Assembly (NCBI GenBank): GCA_018257865.1
Contig: JAEUBA010000017.1
Span: 310,001 to 374,000 of the forward strand
Length of the DNA stretch: 64,000 nucleotides
Source of the DNA: Stereocaulon alpinum
Lineage: Eukaryota > Ascomycota > Lecanoromycetes > Lecanorales > Stereocaulaceae
Direction of reading: 5' to 3'
Shown one piece after another: positions 22,699 to 35,400 of the stretch. The translations under genes and the position numbers were made by a program. The notes under the pieces were generated by a model that had not been told where the DNA came from, ran no database searches, and was given only the letters and a program-made list of their open reading frames with translations. Position 1 is the first letter of the stretch, and each line of letters begins with the position of its first letter.

Positions 22699-24932
22699 AA
22701 TTGCGAAACTTTCCAGTCGGCAATGAGGAGTGGAGGAGAGAAGAGAAGAGCCACAACAACTCAGAGGCATTACATTCAGCTTCGAGGTGTATTAGACTTG
22801 CCTTGAGAGCATAGCGGTAATAAAAGATTTGAGCTGTGGATCCCACTCTATGATCGTTCAATAGATTCATGCTACTTTCCGTTACTCATTCAGTGTCAAT
22901 GGAGTTGTGCTTTGTGCAGAGCAGCATCCTTACCGCCTTGAGTATGCTACAACTCCAAAAACAGGCAAGCAGAATTCTATAGTGCTCCTTGATTGATTGC
23001 GTCTCGCTTTGAGTCTTTGCTGCTGTTATAGGATTGTGGAGCAAGTGTTTTCCCCTTGAACATATAAACATCTCCGTCTTCCATGACCATCAGCAACCAC
23101 TCCAACCACCCAATAAGCTCCGGCTTCTACAAGTCACAGTTCATTATAACGCAAGTCATTAGCCATCAATGATTAGAAGGTCTACGGACTCGATAATCAT
23201 AAGAAGTCGTGCAGGTTGAGGGTTAGTGTTGCGCACTTGAGGCTCTCATCGTCCACCTCTCTTCAATGAATGTATGGTGGGGATGATATACACGTTACTC
23301 TGCACCGTTTCCATTGGTTCTACCATAGATCCAAAGAAAAGGACAGCTCTGTCAGCTGAGCAAGTACTGGTAAAGCCGCAAACAAAAATGCGAGGGGTTT
23401 TTGATAATTCTGCCTTGAATATACAAATCATGCAAAGGCTTTCAATGAGAGACAGTGCAGCCGGTCGTCACTCATGATCAATGTGCAGAATCGATACAGA
23501 GCGAAAAATAGTCTTTGATTATGCTGGTCCGAAGCTGTGTCTATCTTGTGTCTTCCTAGGCTTGGCTTGTGCAATAAGAGTTGTTGGTTGTAACATCCCC
23601 AGTATGCCATTTCCCCTGAGTTCCTCTCATCAAACCCTCGTCCCGCCCCAAGTTCTTCCAAGCTCAAAGCCTCCTCCAAAGCTCTCCTCCTCTCAAATCA
23701 ACCCGTGCTAAACCCCTCTCTTCCCGCATCACATTATTCATCAGCATGCCGTCCCGCGCGTTCTAAGCTTGTGCGTGTAGGAACTCCATCAACATCCCTA
23801 TCGTAAATTCATAATCACGATTACTCGCCCACTTCCTAAGTTAATCTCCACTCATGGCTCGGTCCCATCGCACTACCACCCACCTCACTTCAACTTCCTA
23901 ATCCGTCCTCCGCCGAAGTCCGTGTACACTTCCACCCACTTACCAATACCTTCCTCTAAAAAAAAGAATTTAAGTGCAATTTCTGCCACATGCACTTAAA
24001 ATAACATTTTGTTGAGACATGCGGTTTCAGCGGCACCTAACCTACCTTACAGCATATGTGGGTATATACGCAGACGTTCCGCGTCGGTTCGGTCGGTGCT
24101 CCATAACGGTACCTACCGTGTGTTGTCGTATCTCTTTGCCGCATGACAGCTTAGGTACCTACCTTATATGTGGGTTTTGTTCTCGCAGACGTTCGGCGTG
24201 CGTCGGTGCTTCGTTACCTTGACGCATGACAGCTTTGGCCCTTGCCGAACCTTTAGGTAGGTGGCTATCTGGAGCCGAGAGTGTGTGGAATCGGTTGGGT
24301 TTTGTTTTTGGTAATTTGGCCGAGGGGGTTGGGGGTTGTGAGTGAGTAATAGGCGAGGAGCGTACTGGTTCAAGGACGTCGCTTAGCTCAAGGAGTTCGT
24401 GTCGCGAAGGTGAGAGAAGGGGATGTGTACTGGTATCAATGGTAGGAGAGCTTTTGGTGATAGCGGCTTCTGCTAGGAATGGAGTTGGGGAAGTTTGGAT
24501 ATCTCTGTACCGACATCTTCTGCGGTAAGACAGCATTCAACCAATGTTGGAGTTTTTTTCTTGCGGTCTCTCAAAACCTCAAAGGAGAGATATGACTAAG
24601 GTAAAAAGCGTGTCACCTGGCTGTTAATTCTTCAGTCCACGTAAGCAATGGGAAAGGCAACATTCAGGTCGTGCGAACAGTCTCGCAAGAGAGATAACTG
24701 GGTATGGGTTTTGTGGCAGTATCAGGAAGAAGTGGATTTGATCTATCGGTATTGGGAAACTTGTCAGTCTAAACGCCTCTAATATTCATTCACCCAGCCA
24801 ATGCTTTGTTCATCAGGTGGCTACGCATATGCGTAATAATAGTGAAGCTGTGCCATCCTCACTGAGTGGGCCAAGTAAATGCTCCTAGCAAACCAAAACC
24901 CCCATGCTTTTCTTTCGTTGTCATTGGATCAT
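22699..24932. other. Intergenic, with an imperfect tandem duplication
   Basis: No gene is supported. A minus-strand frame at 24159-24536 (125 residues, Ser/Pro/Thr-rich) has an ATG but no domain, and it overlaps the duplicated sequence. Confidence 0.5.
24040..24235 (+). repeat. Imperfect tandem duplication, two units of about 112 and 80 bp
   Basis: Unit 1 (24040-24151) and unit 2 (24156-24235) both run from ACCTACCTTA..ATATGTGGG through CGCAGACGTTC.GCGT..GTCGGTGCT to GCATGACAGCTT. Unit 2 lacks internal segments of unit 1. The region is also rich in ACCTACC/GGTAGGT motifs. Confidence 0.75.
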
Positions 24933-26947
24933 CTAGACCTGTCCCATCGTGACCATCTTCTTGCGTAAGTAGTTTTTGTATTCGCCAATTGAACCGTCCC
25001 ATCTCCTGATGGTCTTATTTTCGCAGACCATAATGTCTTTCGCGATCTTGTCCAGTAATCTAGGAGGCATGTTAGTATTGCCACGACAATTTTATGTAAT
25101 TCACAGAACGTACCGAAAGTCGTGAGAAACAACCACAACACCGCCACTGAAAGCATTGATAGCATCCGCCAATGAATCGATAGTTGGGATATCTAGACCG
25201 TTCGTAGGCTCATCCAATAACAACATGTTGGGCCCATCAATTGCCAACAGAGCAAAGACAATCCTACTTTTCTGGCCTTCGGACAACGTCCCCATAAGAG
25301 CCGTCTGCGACTCTCCAGAAAGTCCATACCGACCAAGCTGCTGTCTCCAGTACTGGTAATCTTGGCTTTTGTCGGAATACTTGTCCCTGACAAAGTCCAA
25401 TGCCGACTTTGTCAAGTCCAGCTGCTCTGCTGAATGCTGGCTGTACATGCCAAGCTTCAAGTGGGTGTGTCTTGACACGACACCGTTGGTGGGCGATATC
25501 TTGCCAGTCATTAGGCGAAGCAATGTAGATTTTCCAACACCATTAGGACCGACAAGCGCTGTTCGACTGTCCATGTCCACACCGAGGTCTAGATTCTCAT
25601 ATAGGTTATCCTTTGCATTGCCGGAATAGGAGAACGTAACATCGTCGAAGGAAAGGACAGGAGGAGGGAGCTTCTCGACATCCGCAAAGCGGAAAGTGAA
25701 GACTCGGTCTTGCGCAACTGGCTGGATGAACCCATCGGCCTCCATCTTGTCAAGGATCTTTTGCCTTGACTTCGCTTGCCGGACTAGATTGGCGTAAGTA
25801 CCCGCAGAGGCAATGAATTTCTTGATATGTTGAATTTCCTCCTGTTGCTTGGCATATGCCTTGGACTGATTTACTTCTTGTTCAGAGCGAGTCTTCATAT
25901 AGGAGTCGTAATTACCACCATAGTACATGAGCTTCTTCATGCGCATGTCAATCATGTTTGTGCAGACGCCGTTCAGGAAGTCCATACTGTGTGAGACGAG
26001 GATGAGAGTGCGGTCCCATTTCTTTAGGTATTCTTCCAGCCACACGCATGCTTCTAGATCTAAATGTGCTGTTGGGTCGTCGAGTAGTAGGAGGGAAGGT
26101 TTGACGAATAGGGCTTTAGCAAGGGCAACACGCATTCTCCATCCACCAGACATGTCCTTCGTCATCTTATGTATGGTCTTCTTGTTGAAACCTAGACCAG
26201 TAAGGATAAGGGACGCGCGGGTTTGAAATGTTGAAGGGTCCATGGTTTCCATGCGCTGCGGAACGTTACTATGAGTTCGGACATCTAGCAACGGGAGCTT
26301 ACCTCGTACAAATCCATCAGTAAAGGGTCCTCGGGTCCATTGTTTTCCAGAATTTCCTCCGCTTGCTTGTCTAGCCTTTCCATCTCCCTCTCTGCCTCTC
26401 TGACAACCCACTCCAGAGCACCAAGGTCGCTAGGAGGAGCGCCTTCGTTCAACAGATAGATATCGATGTGTTCTGGTATGGGATACTCTCTCTTGTCGAT
26501 TGCCTTCAACAGCGTTGACTTCCCACAGCCGTTCTCGCCAAGTAACCCGTATCTTCGACTGTAATTGAGCTCGAGGGTAGCATCTTGGATGAGGACCTTG
26601 CCGTGGAATACAAGTGATGTAGAGTTGATCTTGACGTCTCTGCTTGCGGCTAGTGAGGCTAGGACACCAGTTGTGACTCTGTCTGACAACCCATGCTTAT
26701 CCATTTGATCCGTCAGCTTCTTGACTTCAGACATCTTTTCCACTGTCGTTGCAGGCTGCTCGTCATCGGGAAGTGCATTGCCATCGCCATCGAGGAGGGG
26801 TGGTGTCTCGTCACCGTTCACCGAGGAGGCTGAAGATCCAGCCTGCGACGCAGCTTTGGAGGATAATTTCGATGTGGGCGTCTTCTTCTTGTCTTTCCCC
26901 TCTTCGGCGCGTTTGGCCTGGCGAGCGGCTTTCGAAGAGGAAACCAT
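24933..26947 (-). CDS. ARB1: ABCF-type ATPase Arb1 (ABCF2), ribosome biogenesis factor
   Basis: It is a soluble twin-ATPase ABC protein that shuttles between nucleus and cytoplasm and supports 40S and 60S ribosome maturation; it is not a transporter. Exons 26303-26947, 25114-26255 and 24933-25059 encode 637 residues. After a Lys/Ser-rich N-terminal tail come ATPase domain 1 (Walker A GENGCGKST at about 137-145, signature DMSGGWRMR, Walker B LLLLDDPTAHLDLEA), a coiled linker with the ARB1-typical IQHIKKFIASAGTYANL, and ATPase domain 2 (GPNGVGKST, signature LSEGQKSR, LLLDEPTNGLDIPTID). In domain 1 the usual catalytic Glu of DEPT is Asp, and in domain 2 NHLD reads NGLD. As far as I recall both are shared with yeast Arb1, so I do not read them as damage. 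Linker and tail match the Arb1 group rather than Gcn20 or New1. Confidence 0.93.
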
Positions 26948-29566
26948 GTCGATGTGGGTAGTTGTGGTTGGTAGAGACTTGAGATTCGAAGTAGAAATGT
27001 CGGTGGGCTGTGGGGGATGGCTTATCGATTGGCTGAAAGCCTCAGCACAAAAGTGGGATAGGTCACTGGTAGTGGGGGCGATGGAGTGAAAACTTCGAAG
27101 TATGTGTGGGTTGTCTGCACATTAAAAGGAAATTATGTCCCTATTCTCTGATCTCAAGAGGTCTATATGATAACCTGGATGGCTAACATCGCAGGGTCGT
27201 GATTCATATTTTCCTTTGCCTTCTTTCGCTTAGGGCACGACGAAAACTAGCACTACGGTTGACTATAAAGGAAAGCCTCGCTCGCCCGACTGTTTGCCAC
27301 ACCGCAGAAAGCTTCTGGTCCAATTCAAGCAATAGCTCATCCAACGTGTATTTCATGTGTACAGAGCCAAATATCGTTAGCTATCCTAGAAGGCTGATCA
27401 AGATGTAGCCAATAGCTTTTGGAAGTGATGCCCTCTCTCGAGGCCTCTTAGCGGCTACGCTTGCGAATCTGTGGAATATCAGCCTTCTTGAGAACTGAAA
27501 CGAATACAAAGATGCTCTTTGCGGCACAACTGTCGGACTCATTCCCACGACTGCTCATGATCACACTAGGGTCTTGGTTGAGCGCTCTTGCGTTAAGCAC
27601 GCTTAAAATCCAGCCGCGGTGCCTGAAAGGATTCAACGCCCAAATTGTCAGCTACCCCAAACTGTCACACCCGCCTAGGCCGTCCTTGAGTGGGGCCTAG
27701 AGCTGGTCGCCTAGCAAATGAGATAGCTCGCCTCAATTCCGGCTTTTAGTCGGTTTCGGGGTGCACTACAGCTCCGTGGAGGAGCCGCTTCAGGACCTAC
27801 TGACACTTTGGGGTTGCATCTCTCTTAGCAAATACAATCGTCGTTTTCATTGTCTCCGTCTCAACTCAATACATGTTGGTCTCAATCTAGTATCTGTTAG
27901 ATTCTGAATGTATTTGCTGCCTCTGACTTGCAACTAAAAGTTGGGTGCTGCACAGTGTCTCCTACAATGAATCTGACAAAAAGTGTCCACGTCTATGCTC
28001 AGATTACTATTGCCGAGTGCCTAGTCGAGCTTTCTCTCTCAGATAATGTCGTCTCTCAGAATCAGTTTCATGCTCTGTCCAACGATCATTCTGGCATTAA
28101 ACTTGCAAGAATCCCTGACTTTCTCAGGCACAGGGGCGAAGTTTCCCATTGGTGTATCGACGCGGCATCCAGCTCGCCTACCAATGGGCTGAAACCAATG
28201 CGTTCACCAGTGAGCCCGGCAATGGTAAGATGGACTGACTTCAACAAATACTCCTTCGGATGTGGTCGCATGCCATAATCATTTTCTATGGATTCTACAA
28301 TGCTGGAAGCAGGAAAATTGGTTCGCCCAGCAACAATCAGTGCTACGTGACAGTCATGCGAGATTGCTCGCGGCGGATTGGCGTAGTGGCACGTACAGGC
28401 TCCTTACAAGCCGAGTTGTCTTCCCCACGATCTGTGCTACCACCGTCTCATGATGCATGGATGTATTATACACGAAACATAGATATCGCACACGAAATAA
28501 CAAAAGCAAGACGCCGCAGATGCTAGATAGTGTACTGCCGCTCTTTGGAGAGCTTGCTGAAACTTAGATCGGTGCTACAGCGCCTGAGGCTGCCTATTGG
28601 CCGCCGTTTACCCAGAAAGATTATCTCGAGAATATGCTTGTAATCAGAGCTGGAGACTACGGACTACGGATCTCTGCCTAGTGCATATCTACCAATTTGT
28701 CCTGCCGCAGTACTGATCAAGAATAGATTCTACTGTCAGTCTGCTTGGATATCAGGAATGGCCCACGGTGAGTTCCTTCATGGGTGCGTTAGGCTTCGAG
28801 TAGACCTTCCATCCAAGCTCATCTTCATGCAAATTCGTCATGACAACATCTTAGCTGGCTGCATCCTCTAATGTTCACGGAATACTATAGACACGTAGAT
28901 AATGGTTTTGCCCAGTTGTCTGATCGTGTCGCTCGCGGCACTCTCAAAAATACGTCGTCTCTCACTGTAGCTTTGTTTTAGTCCCCATGTAGATGGCTTA
29001 TGGCCGTCCCTGCAAGAGACTTTTGGCGTAAAGGGGGAAGGGATACTCATGCTATCCTTAATGGCGACGAATCCATTGCTGCGTAGGAGAATAGCAGCCA
29101 GAGCAGCAAAACAGTCACGCATTGAGAAATGTCCCTTGTCAAACTTCGCCACCTGGAATTACGGATATGCTAAGTCAGTGTCACGTGACTCAAGCTATCG
29201 AGTTCAAGTCTCCTGTTTACGTAGGCCAATTGCGACACTAAGACACTGCCGTGCGGTCGGTAATTGCACGTAAGAGTTTGCCCGCCGAGGGATTGGTGGC
29301 TACGATGAAGGGTATCGTGGATGGCGCGAGGATCGATCTTGCGGTCGTCTGAGCATGAAAAGGTTGGACAACTCGTGACAATGGCCATAGTCGGTTTTCC
29401 GAGTGCAAATGAGCAGAGAGATATTGGAGTAGTAGTCCTGTTGGACGGTGTTTCCCAATCGGTATTAAGCGCAGCTAGTAACCTGCGATTGGTAGTTCGC
29501 CAAGATTTTAATCTGCCTCCAAGTTTTGACTATATATTTAACCAAATATTTTACTCTCTTCAATCA
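26948..29566. other. Intergenic / degenerate, no supported gene
   Basis: Fragmentary frames occur at 27.9-28.5 and 28.9-29.3 kb. The plus-strand frame at 27928-28278 (116 residues) may be a remnant of a coding exon, but neighbouring frames are broken and no family is recognisable. Confidence 0.45.
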
Positions 29567-29669
29567 GCTTGGATGGCTTAGTTGGTTAAAGCGTCGGTCT
29601 CATATTGATCTATGACTACTCGCCACGAGTAGATATCCGAAGGTCGTGAGTTCGACCCTCAGTAAGAAG
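29567..29669 (+). tRNA. tRNA-Met(CAT)-like with 30-bp intron; acceptor stem broken, probable pseudogene
   Basis: The 5' half is a normal elongator tRNA-Met: GCTTGGA, D-arm with TTAGTTGGTTAAA, anticodon stem TCGGT and loop CTCATA. A 30-base intron (29605-29634) sits one base after the anticodon, the canonical position, and can form its own hairpin (CTACTCG/CGAGTAG). The 3' anticodon stem (ATCCGA), variable loop AGGTC and T-arm GTGAG-TTCGACC-CTCA follow. After that the expected closing strand TCCAAGC is missing: TAAGAAG is found, which pairs poorly with GCTTGGA, and the last T-stem pair is also lost. It is therefore either a pseudogene or a copy whose 3' end was replaced by recombination. Confidence 0.75.
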
Positions 29670-30278
29670 TCCCAAACTCTCACTACACTTCTCTTTCTGA
29701 CCATTTGAAGCTCCGAGCATCTTTCACAATTTTTTTTTGCTGCTCTTCATGAGTGCTAGTGTGCAATCTGCATTGGTTGAGTGCACGCCAAGCCTGTATT
29801 CTCACTGGTTCAAAGCAAGACAACAGTATAGCGTAATAATTCTGTTTATTTCTTACTAGAATTGTTGGTTCCAAAGTCTCTGTAAATCAGAAGATATTTG
29901 GTCATTCCCATTGCGATGCTATTTCCGCCGTTAAGGCCGTTTTCAGGGTCTCGACGATCTGCCGTAAGAAGTCTTGGCAAGCTAGTGATACTATTACCCT
30001 CGAAAAACTGGAGAAGCACCTCTCTCCGCATTCCGTCGTGTCATCGCGCTGTTGCAACTACGTCGTCCTTGGCAACTTCCTCATCGACAATACTTTTGCG
30101 TCTATGATGCTGGACACGTGCTCCATGGACGCCGCGGCTTGCGGTCCAGCGGCTTTACTGCGCTTGAGCGCATCATGGCCCCTGGTGGTTTTAATAGCCG
30201 TTGATGCGCCTGCTAAACATTCCTCACAATCTGTAATTCGAAGCAGAGCATGGCCGATTGCCGCACTGGCAGCACAGA
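29670..30278. other. Intergenic region upstream of the HPP gene
   Basis: Short frames only. It presumably contains the promoter of the HPP family gene. Confidence 0.5.
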
Positions 30279-31226
30279 ATGCTTTCTCGAGAGGCGAAGG
30301 ACTGGCACTTTGACCTCGACCATCACCTCAATCCCTACCTTCCGAGGAATCGCATCTCTAGGCTCTCCAAGCCGCTATCACGCTTTTTGGGGTACCGCGA
30401 TGGCCCTAGACCAGAAGGTGGCAACGTCCTTGTTGCAGGCTGGGCCTTTGTGGGTGCCTTTGTGGGTATCGTCGTCATCGAGGCGCTCTTTATGATCCCG
30501 GCAATACAAAATCATGGCGTCCCACTACTTGTTGCAAGCTCTGTATAACCCCCGCGCCTACAATTGACTTATCTCCTCGCTGACTCAATGCAGGGCGCCG
30601 CAGCTATCCTAGAGTTCAATGCCATCGAGTCACCTTTTGCCCAACCTCGCAACTCTATAGTCGGACATTTCATTTCGGCTGTCATCGGCGTTGGCGTAAC
30701 AAAGCTCTTCTTCTTGAACTCGGACGCCGAGGACTTGCGATGGCTTGCTGGGGCTGTGGCCTGTGGATTGACGTCTGCGGGCATGGCGCTTACGGGAACA
30801 ATTCACCCTCCGGCAGGAGCTACGGCACTCCTTGCGGCCGTGGACCCACAGGTGCAGCAACTTGGCTGGTACCTGTTGCCGTTGGTGCTTCTCAGCTCTG
30901 CCATCACCTTGGTTATCTCGCTCCTGCTCAACAATATACAGCGTCAGTACCCTATGTACTGGTGGACGCCTGCGGACCTGGGCAAGAAAAAGATGGGGAA
31001 CGACATCGAAGAGAAGAGCACGTCGAGCAGTACGACCTATCTCGGTTCAAAGCTACTGCAGCACGTTGAGGACACTGGGCAACCCATGATTAGAATTACG
31101 CGAGAGCGCATCGTTGTCCCCGATCACATTTGCCTCGCTTCGGAGGAGAGGAAAATTCTCGAGATTCTACACCAGCGGCTCGAAGATGGGCTTCCAAGAC
31201 CGCCGGGGCCTACTGTCCAGCTGTGA
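30279..31226 (+). CDS. HPP family integral membrane protein
   Basis: HPP proteins have four or five membrane helices; one photosynthetic-lineage branch transports nitrite, while fungal members are uncharacterised. Two exons (30279-30542 and 30594-31226, 51-base intron with donor GTATAA) give 298 residues. The start at 30279 precedes the typical opening FDLDHHLNPYLP. Then come helix 1 (VAGWAFVGAFVGIVVIEALF), a segment AAILEFNAIESPFAQPRN, helices around LAGAVACGLTSAGMAL, and the signature TGTIHPPAGATALLAAVDP that names the family, followed by a last helix pair (WYLLPLVLLSSAITLVISLL). The cytosolic C-terminal tail of about 100 residues is hydrophilic. The exon junction restores conserved sequence, so the gene looks intact. 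A role in nitrogen-oxyanion transport is only an analogy. Confidence 0.85.
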
Positions 31227-31651
31227 CGGCGAGAACCAGCTTACGATAGGTTCTTCTACCATGTGAACGCAATGCTTAATGGCCTCTGAATATTTGCATA
31301 GCGATCAAGGAGTTGGGTCATAGAGCATAATGTACGGTTATAACGGGACCATATTTGGCGTTTCATCATTGTCAGCGATTGTTTAACCGATTTCAGCGTA
31401 TCTCCTATATAATAAAAGATAGAGGAATTCATAAACAATTGTCTCAATTTTCGCTTCCCCGCATTCAGAGCCGCCTATCTCCGACATCGTGTAGCTGATG
31501 AATCACTGACAGCATAGAACAAGTACACCGACAATGCAGCCCAGGTCCTTGCTCTATCAAAGCTGGACCAGTCGAGCCACCCCCTACAGATGTTGATATC
31601 ACGGACCTTATCACTCCACATGTCTGATCTAATAAGACAGCTTTAACGACC
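31227..31651. other. Intergenic, no feature seen
   Basis: Spacer between two same-direction genes; it probably holds the terminator of the HPP gene and the promoter of the methyltransferase gene. Confidence 0.5.
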
Positions 31652-32479
31652 ATGCCCTCATCCAATAGTATCAGCAGCAAACGGATCTACGACGCCCGCT
31701 CCTCCAACTATAACGAATCCTGGCACCCCGAACACGCAGCCAACTACATCCGATGGGCCCAGCCCGACGCCGGCCAGCATGTATTAGATCTCGCCTGCGG
31801 AACTGGCCTCGTATCTGTCGCTGCCAAACATGCCGTCGGCCCAACCGGAACAGTGACAGCCGTGGATGTCAGTGCTGGCATGATGGCTGTAGGAAAGGAG
31901 AGTGCTAAGGAAGAAGGATTGGACATTCAATGGCTGGAGTGGGACATAACAAACCTACTCAGCGCGAAGAATCAGGGCAAGATACGAGACGACTATGGTT
32001 TGATCACTTGTGCTACTGCGCTGGTACTGCTAGAAGATCCCCTAAGCGCGATCAAGCAATGGAAAGAGCTGCTGGAATCAGGTGGGAGATTCATCACGGA
32101 TGTTCCTACCGAAAAGACTATGCCCCAAGGCATGATTTTCGAGGAGATCGGCAAAGAGATGGGTATCGAGCAGCCTAGTCGCAGATTATGGGTCAAGGAT
32201 GAGAAGTCTCTCGAACGGTTGTTCTTTGATGCAGGCTTTGAGATTGAGAGATCGTGGAAGGCGCCAGGATATTTGCCTCGCAAAGATTACGGAGTTCATG
32301 AGGCGGGAGAGCTGTTCGATAGGTGGACGGGAACAGATTTCTGTAGGGGTTTTGGAGAAGGGAATGTGAGAGAGAAGGCGAGAGCGATGTTTCTAGAGAG
32401 ATTTGAGGAGATGGAAGGAGAGGGTGGGATGGCGAATGAGGAAGACGCATTTTATGTGGTTGTTGGGAGGAAGGTGTGA
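31652..32479 (+). CDS. Class I SAM-dependent methyltransferase (UbiE/Methyltransf_11-like)
   Basis: It transfers a methyl group from S-adenosylmethionine to an unknown small-molecule acceptor. It is a single exon of 275 residues. Motif I, VLDLACGTGL, at about residues 45-54 forms the SAM-binding loop; the acidic residue of motif II lies in VTAVDVSAGMM; motif post-I/III regions include WLEWDITNL and GLITCATALVLLEDP, followed by SGGRFITDVP. The order and spacing match soluble UbiE/COQ5-like and secondary-metabolite methyltransferases, and there is no targeting signal. It lies about 4 kb from the candidate mycosporine block but is separated from it by a decayed region, so membership is doubtful. 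The 5' third is C-rich and the 3' third G-rich on the coding strand. Confidence 0.88.
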   Translation: MPSSNSISSKRIYDARSSNYNESWHPEHAANYIRWAQPDAGQHVLDLACGTGLVSVAAKHAVGPTGTVTAVDVSAGMMAVGKESAKEEGLDIQWLEWDITNLLSAKNQGKIRDDYGLITCATALVLLEDPLSAIKQWKELLESGGRFITDVPTEKTMPQGMIFEEIGKEMGIEQPSRRLWVKDEKSLERLFFDAGFEIERSWKAPGYLPRKDYGVHEAGELFDRWTGTDFCRGFGEGNVREKARAMFLERFEEMEGEGGMANEEDAFYVVVGRKV

Positions 32480-35400
32480 GCATGATGTGCCCGTGATGGG
32501 AGAGAAGCTTTATTTGGTCAGTATCTTGCACTTCCAAAAGCGGAAATACACCTACACACCTACAATTAGAGCTTAACGTATCATGCACGTGACAGGCGCG
32601 AGTTAAGGAGGCCTGCTCATTTGGGCTAGCGCTGAACTAGTGGTAGCGTGCGTTCATAACTGCTGGCTTTTACAGTTCACACACGTTTCACCAATTAGCA
32701 TTCAGTGTCTAGAGGCCATGTCCTGGTTCCTCATCACCTTGTACCCCAAGGTAGTCTCTAGTCTGATTGACGGAGGTTGCAGTATACCAAGGTCACCATG
32801 CACCTTGCATGCAGGCAGCCAAGCTGCACCTCGTTTTGGGCAAAAGCATGAAGTGCAATTTCGGAGCTTTTGACACCGAGAGGTTGAAAAATGGTTAAAT
32901 ATAAGCCTTGGACCGTCCAGAGACTGATCGCTTGTTAAGGTCTCCGACATGCCCACTTTCTACCAGGTTACAGCGCGAGCAGTCTTTTACAAGGCGCTCC
33001 TTTCCGTTGGTCGGAAATCTAAAATTACTACTTGCCACTAGAGACACAATCTCGACGATTGATTGGAATTCAGAGTATGACTCTCACAGTACCTTCTGAC
33101 TTATATGCAGCTGTCTGAATTTGTGCGTACGGTCGGCGCTGAATCTCAATATGCCAGCTCAGAAGCAGCCTTGGTTGGCGCGCTTGATGCGAAAGCACTG
33201 ATGGGTTCTCATGGGTACATATCTCTGCATCAAAGCTCTTTTTGCTTACGACTTCCGGCCAATGAAAAATTGCAAAGAGTCCAACTTGGGAGCTCCATAA
33301 AACCCTGGAGCGTCAGCAGAAAGTAAGGTCATGAAGTAGGAGATCCAAGCGTCATAATTAACGAATGGAGTCATGCAAAAAACATGAGTATTCGCCGGCA
33401 CGAATGGCCAGAAACCCAGTCCCACGACGCTGCGATGGGAGGTATCGCCATTAACATATGAATCTTGCCTAGAGCCGCATATACCTGGATCACCACGTCT
33501 CACGATCACAATCGACGGTATTAGCATTCTTGCAGCGTACGGCCAGCTCCTAGACATGCCATCTGACTCCATAGTCGATAAAAGCAAAGCAGACAATATA
33601 GCCAAGACCCTAAGGTGTGTCCAAGATTTCTGGATTATCATCCAAGGTCTAGCACGCATTGCGAGCCAATTGCCGCTTATATTGCTTTGAGATCGATACG
33701 CTTGGCTGCGTTATCTGCGCACTGTCAACGTCCTTGTTTTGGTGGGATAAGCTTTTGGAGATCCAATACCTGACACTTCTCTCAGAAGATTTGACACACG
33801 ACTTGTGCGCTTCAATGCAGTCAGTATCGATGACGACGATACTTCAGTGGTAACGCATGGCGCACCTGTGTCATCCTTAGAACACTGGAAAAAGCAATGA
33901 TGCAATGGAGACGACTCTCTGCGACGAGCTGAACTCGACTACATCAAATACTACGACCCTTCCATGCATCGAGCCATTTGGCTCAATGTTGAGCAATGTG
34001 CACCGGCTAAAGGACAATGTTTGGTCGATATCATCGCGAAGCTAACTCGGACATCCGATGCTACTCATGTAAACGTAGCTGCTAGTTTTTCGACAGGAGA
34101 TGATACCGGATCGCTTCGGATCGTGCCGCAGGAGCAGTATGCGAGCTTCGAGAGTGGTATGCGCGCCAATCCGTCTAGGGGACCTCAGCCATCAACGATG
34201 GTCGTCACCTTACAATATGGCTAAAGTCTTGCAGAAACCGACATTGGACCAGATGCTTGCAAAGGCTCCGATGCTCCACCAATATGTACTTCGCCTTGGA
34301 ATCTCCATTAACCAGCTGACGGGCCGCCTTGTCTGAGTTTGGACCTGTGTGCACTGGCTCGATGGGAAAGTGTTCCGAAGGCCTCGAAGATGTAGCGAGG
34401 GCATCGTATATACTTATGCGGCAAGGAACGCAGTCAAATGGAGTTCCTGCAACAATCGGATAAAGACATCGCATGGCAGCCTCTTGATGCGACGCTGTTC
34501 GTTTTGGAGAAAATCAAAAACTGGTATGTTCCTATGTAGACACGATCTATGATGCGGGCTCCGTTGTTTGTGACAACTTTCGATGGTGGCTTACGCGCAG
34601 CTGCATGGAAGGTCGCTTTCCCAACATTTACCGAACGCCTGCTGTGGAAAATATCGGCGCTGATAATCATGAGTACGGATCTTTGCATGAAAATGCCCAG
34701 GTCAGCTATCGAAATTCTGAGGGCTATGCTTAGAATGCCCAACTTCGACGTAGTCTGTTCCACACGTATAGCCTGAACCGAAAGATCGGCTTGCATTCAT
34801 TTACTGCAAGCCCTGCTTGTGTTCAAAAGTGTGACCAAACTCATCCGCAAAGGATATGAGAACTCGAGGTTTCGGCTGGTATAGAGACGAGGTAGGACCA
34901 GCTCCTAAGAAGCATAACAGTTCGCGAAATCTCGAGTCAGCATGAACGAGACTGCGGTCCCGCTACCCTGGCCAGTAACGCTGGTCGTGCATGTAAGCTC
35001 ACCAAGACACCCCTTGAGGCTTCCATCAACACGCGACTTCGAATGTACTATATTGCACCCTCTGCATCATCAACTGGCTCTCGATCTGGCACCTCATCTG
35101 GCAACTCACCTGGTTCCTCGTCTGCCTGCTCAACTGGCTGCTCCTTGGGTAATCCCGCCGTCCTCTAAAGAACCGCATAAACGGCGAAACCCTAGTCTCA
35201 AAGTGTTCACCATAGCTACAGTCTTCTCTATGTACAGTCCATCATGCACCTGACCGGGACGGCCCAATCGCCACCTTGAGATAGACGGGGCGTATCCCCA
35301 TGGCTTAAATCACCAGACGACAGCGACGGATCCCTTCTTGCTGTGCTACTTGACCAAAATTACATGGATGCATGGAAACAGTGTCGTCGCGGGTAAAGAA

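Noticed and set aside
24159..24536. 125-residue Ser/Pro-rich minus-strand frame
   Set aside because: It overlaps the tandem duplication, has no recognisable domain, and its composition fits chance low complexity.
25101..26411. ARB1 Walker B in the first ATPase domain has Asp where Glu is usual (LDDPTAHLD), and NGLD replaces NHLD in the second
   Set aside because: From memory yeast Arb1 has the same substitutions, so this looks like a family trait and not a defect. An alignment would settle it.
31652..32479. Including the UbiE-like methyltransferase in the mycosporine cluster
   Set aside because: It is separated from the core by over 3 kb of decayed sequence, and the COMT-type enzyme is the better placed O-methyltransferase.
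33246..33659. 137-residue minus-strand frame in the degenerate region
   Set aside because: There is no family resemblance, and frames on the opposite strand are comparably open. It is treated as part of a decayed stretch.
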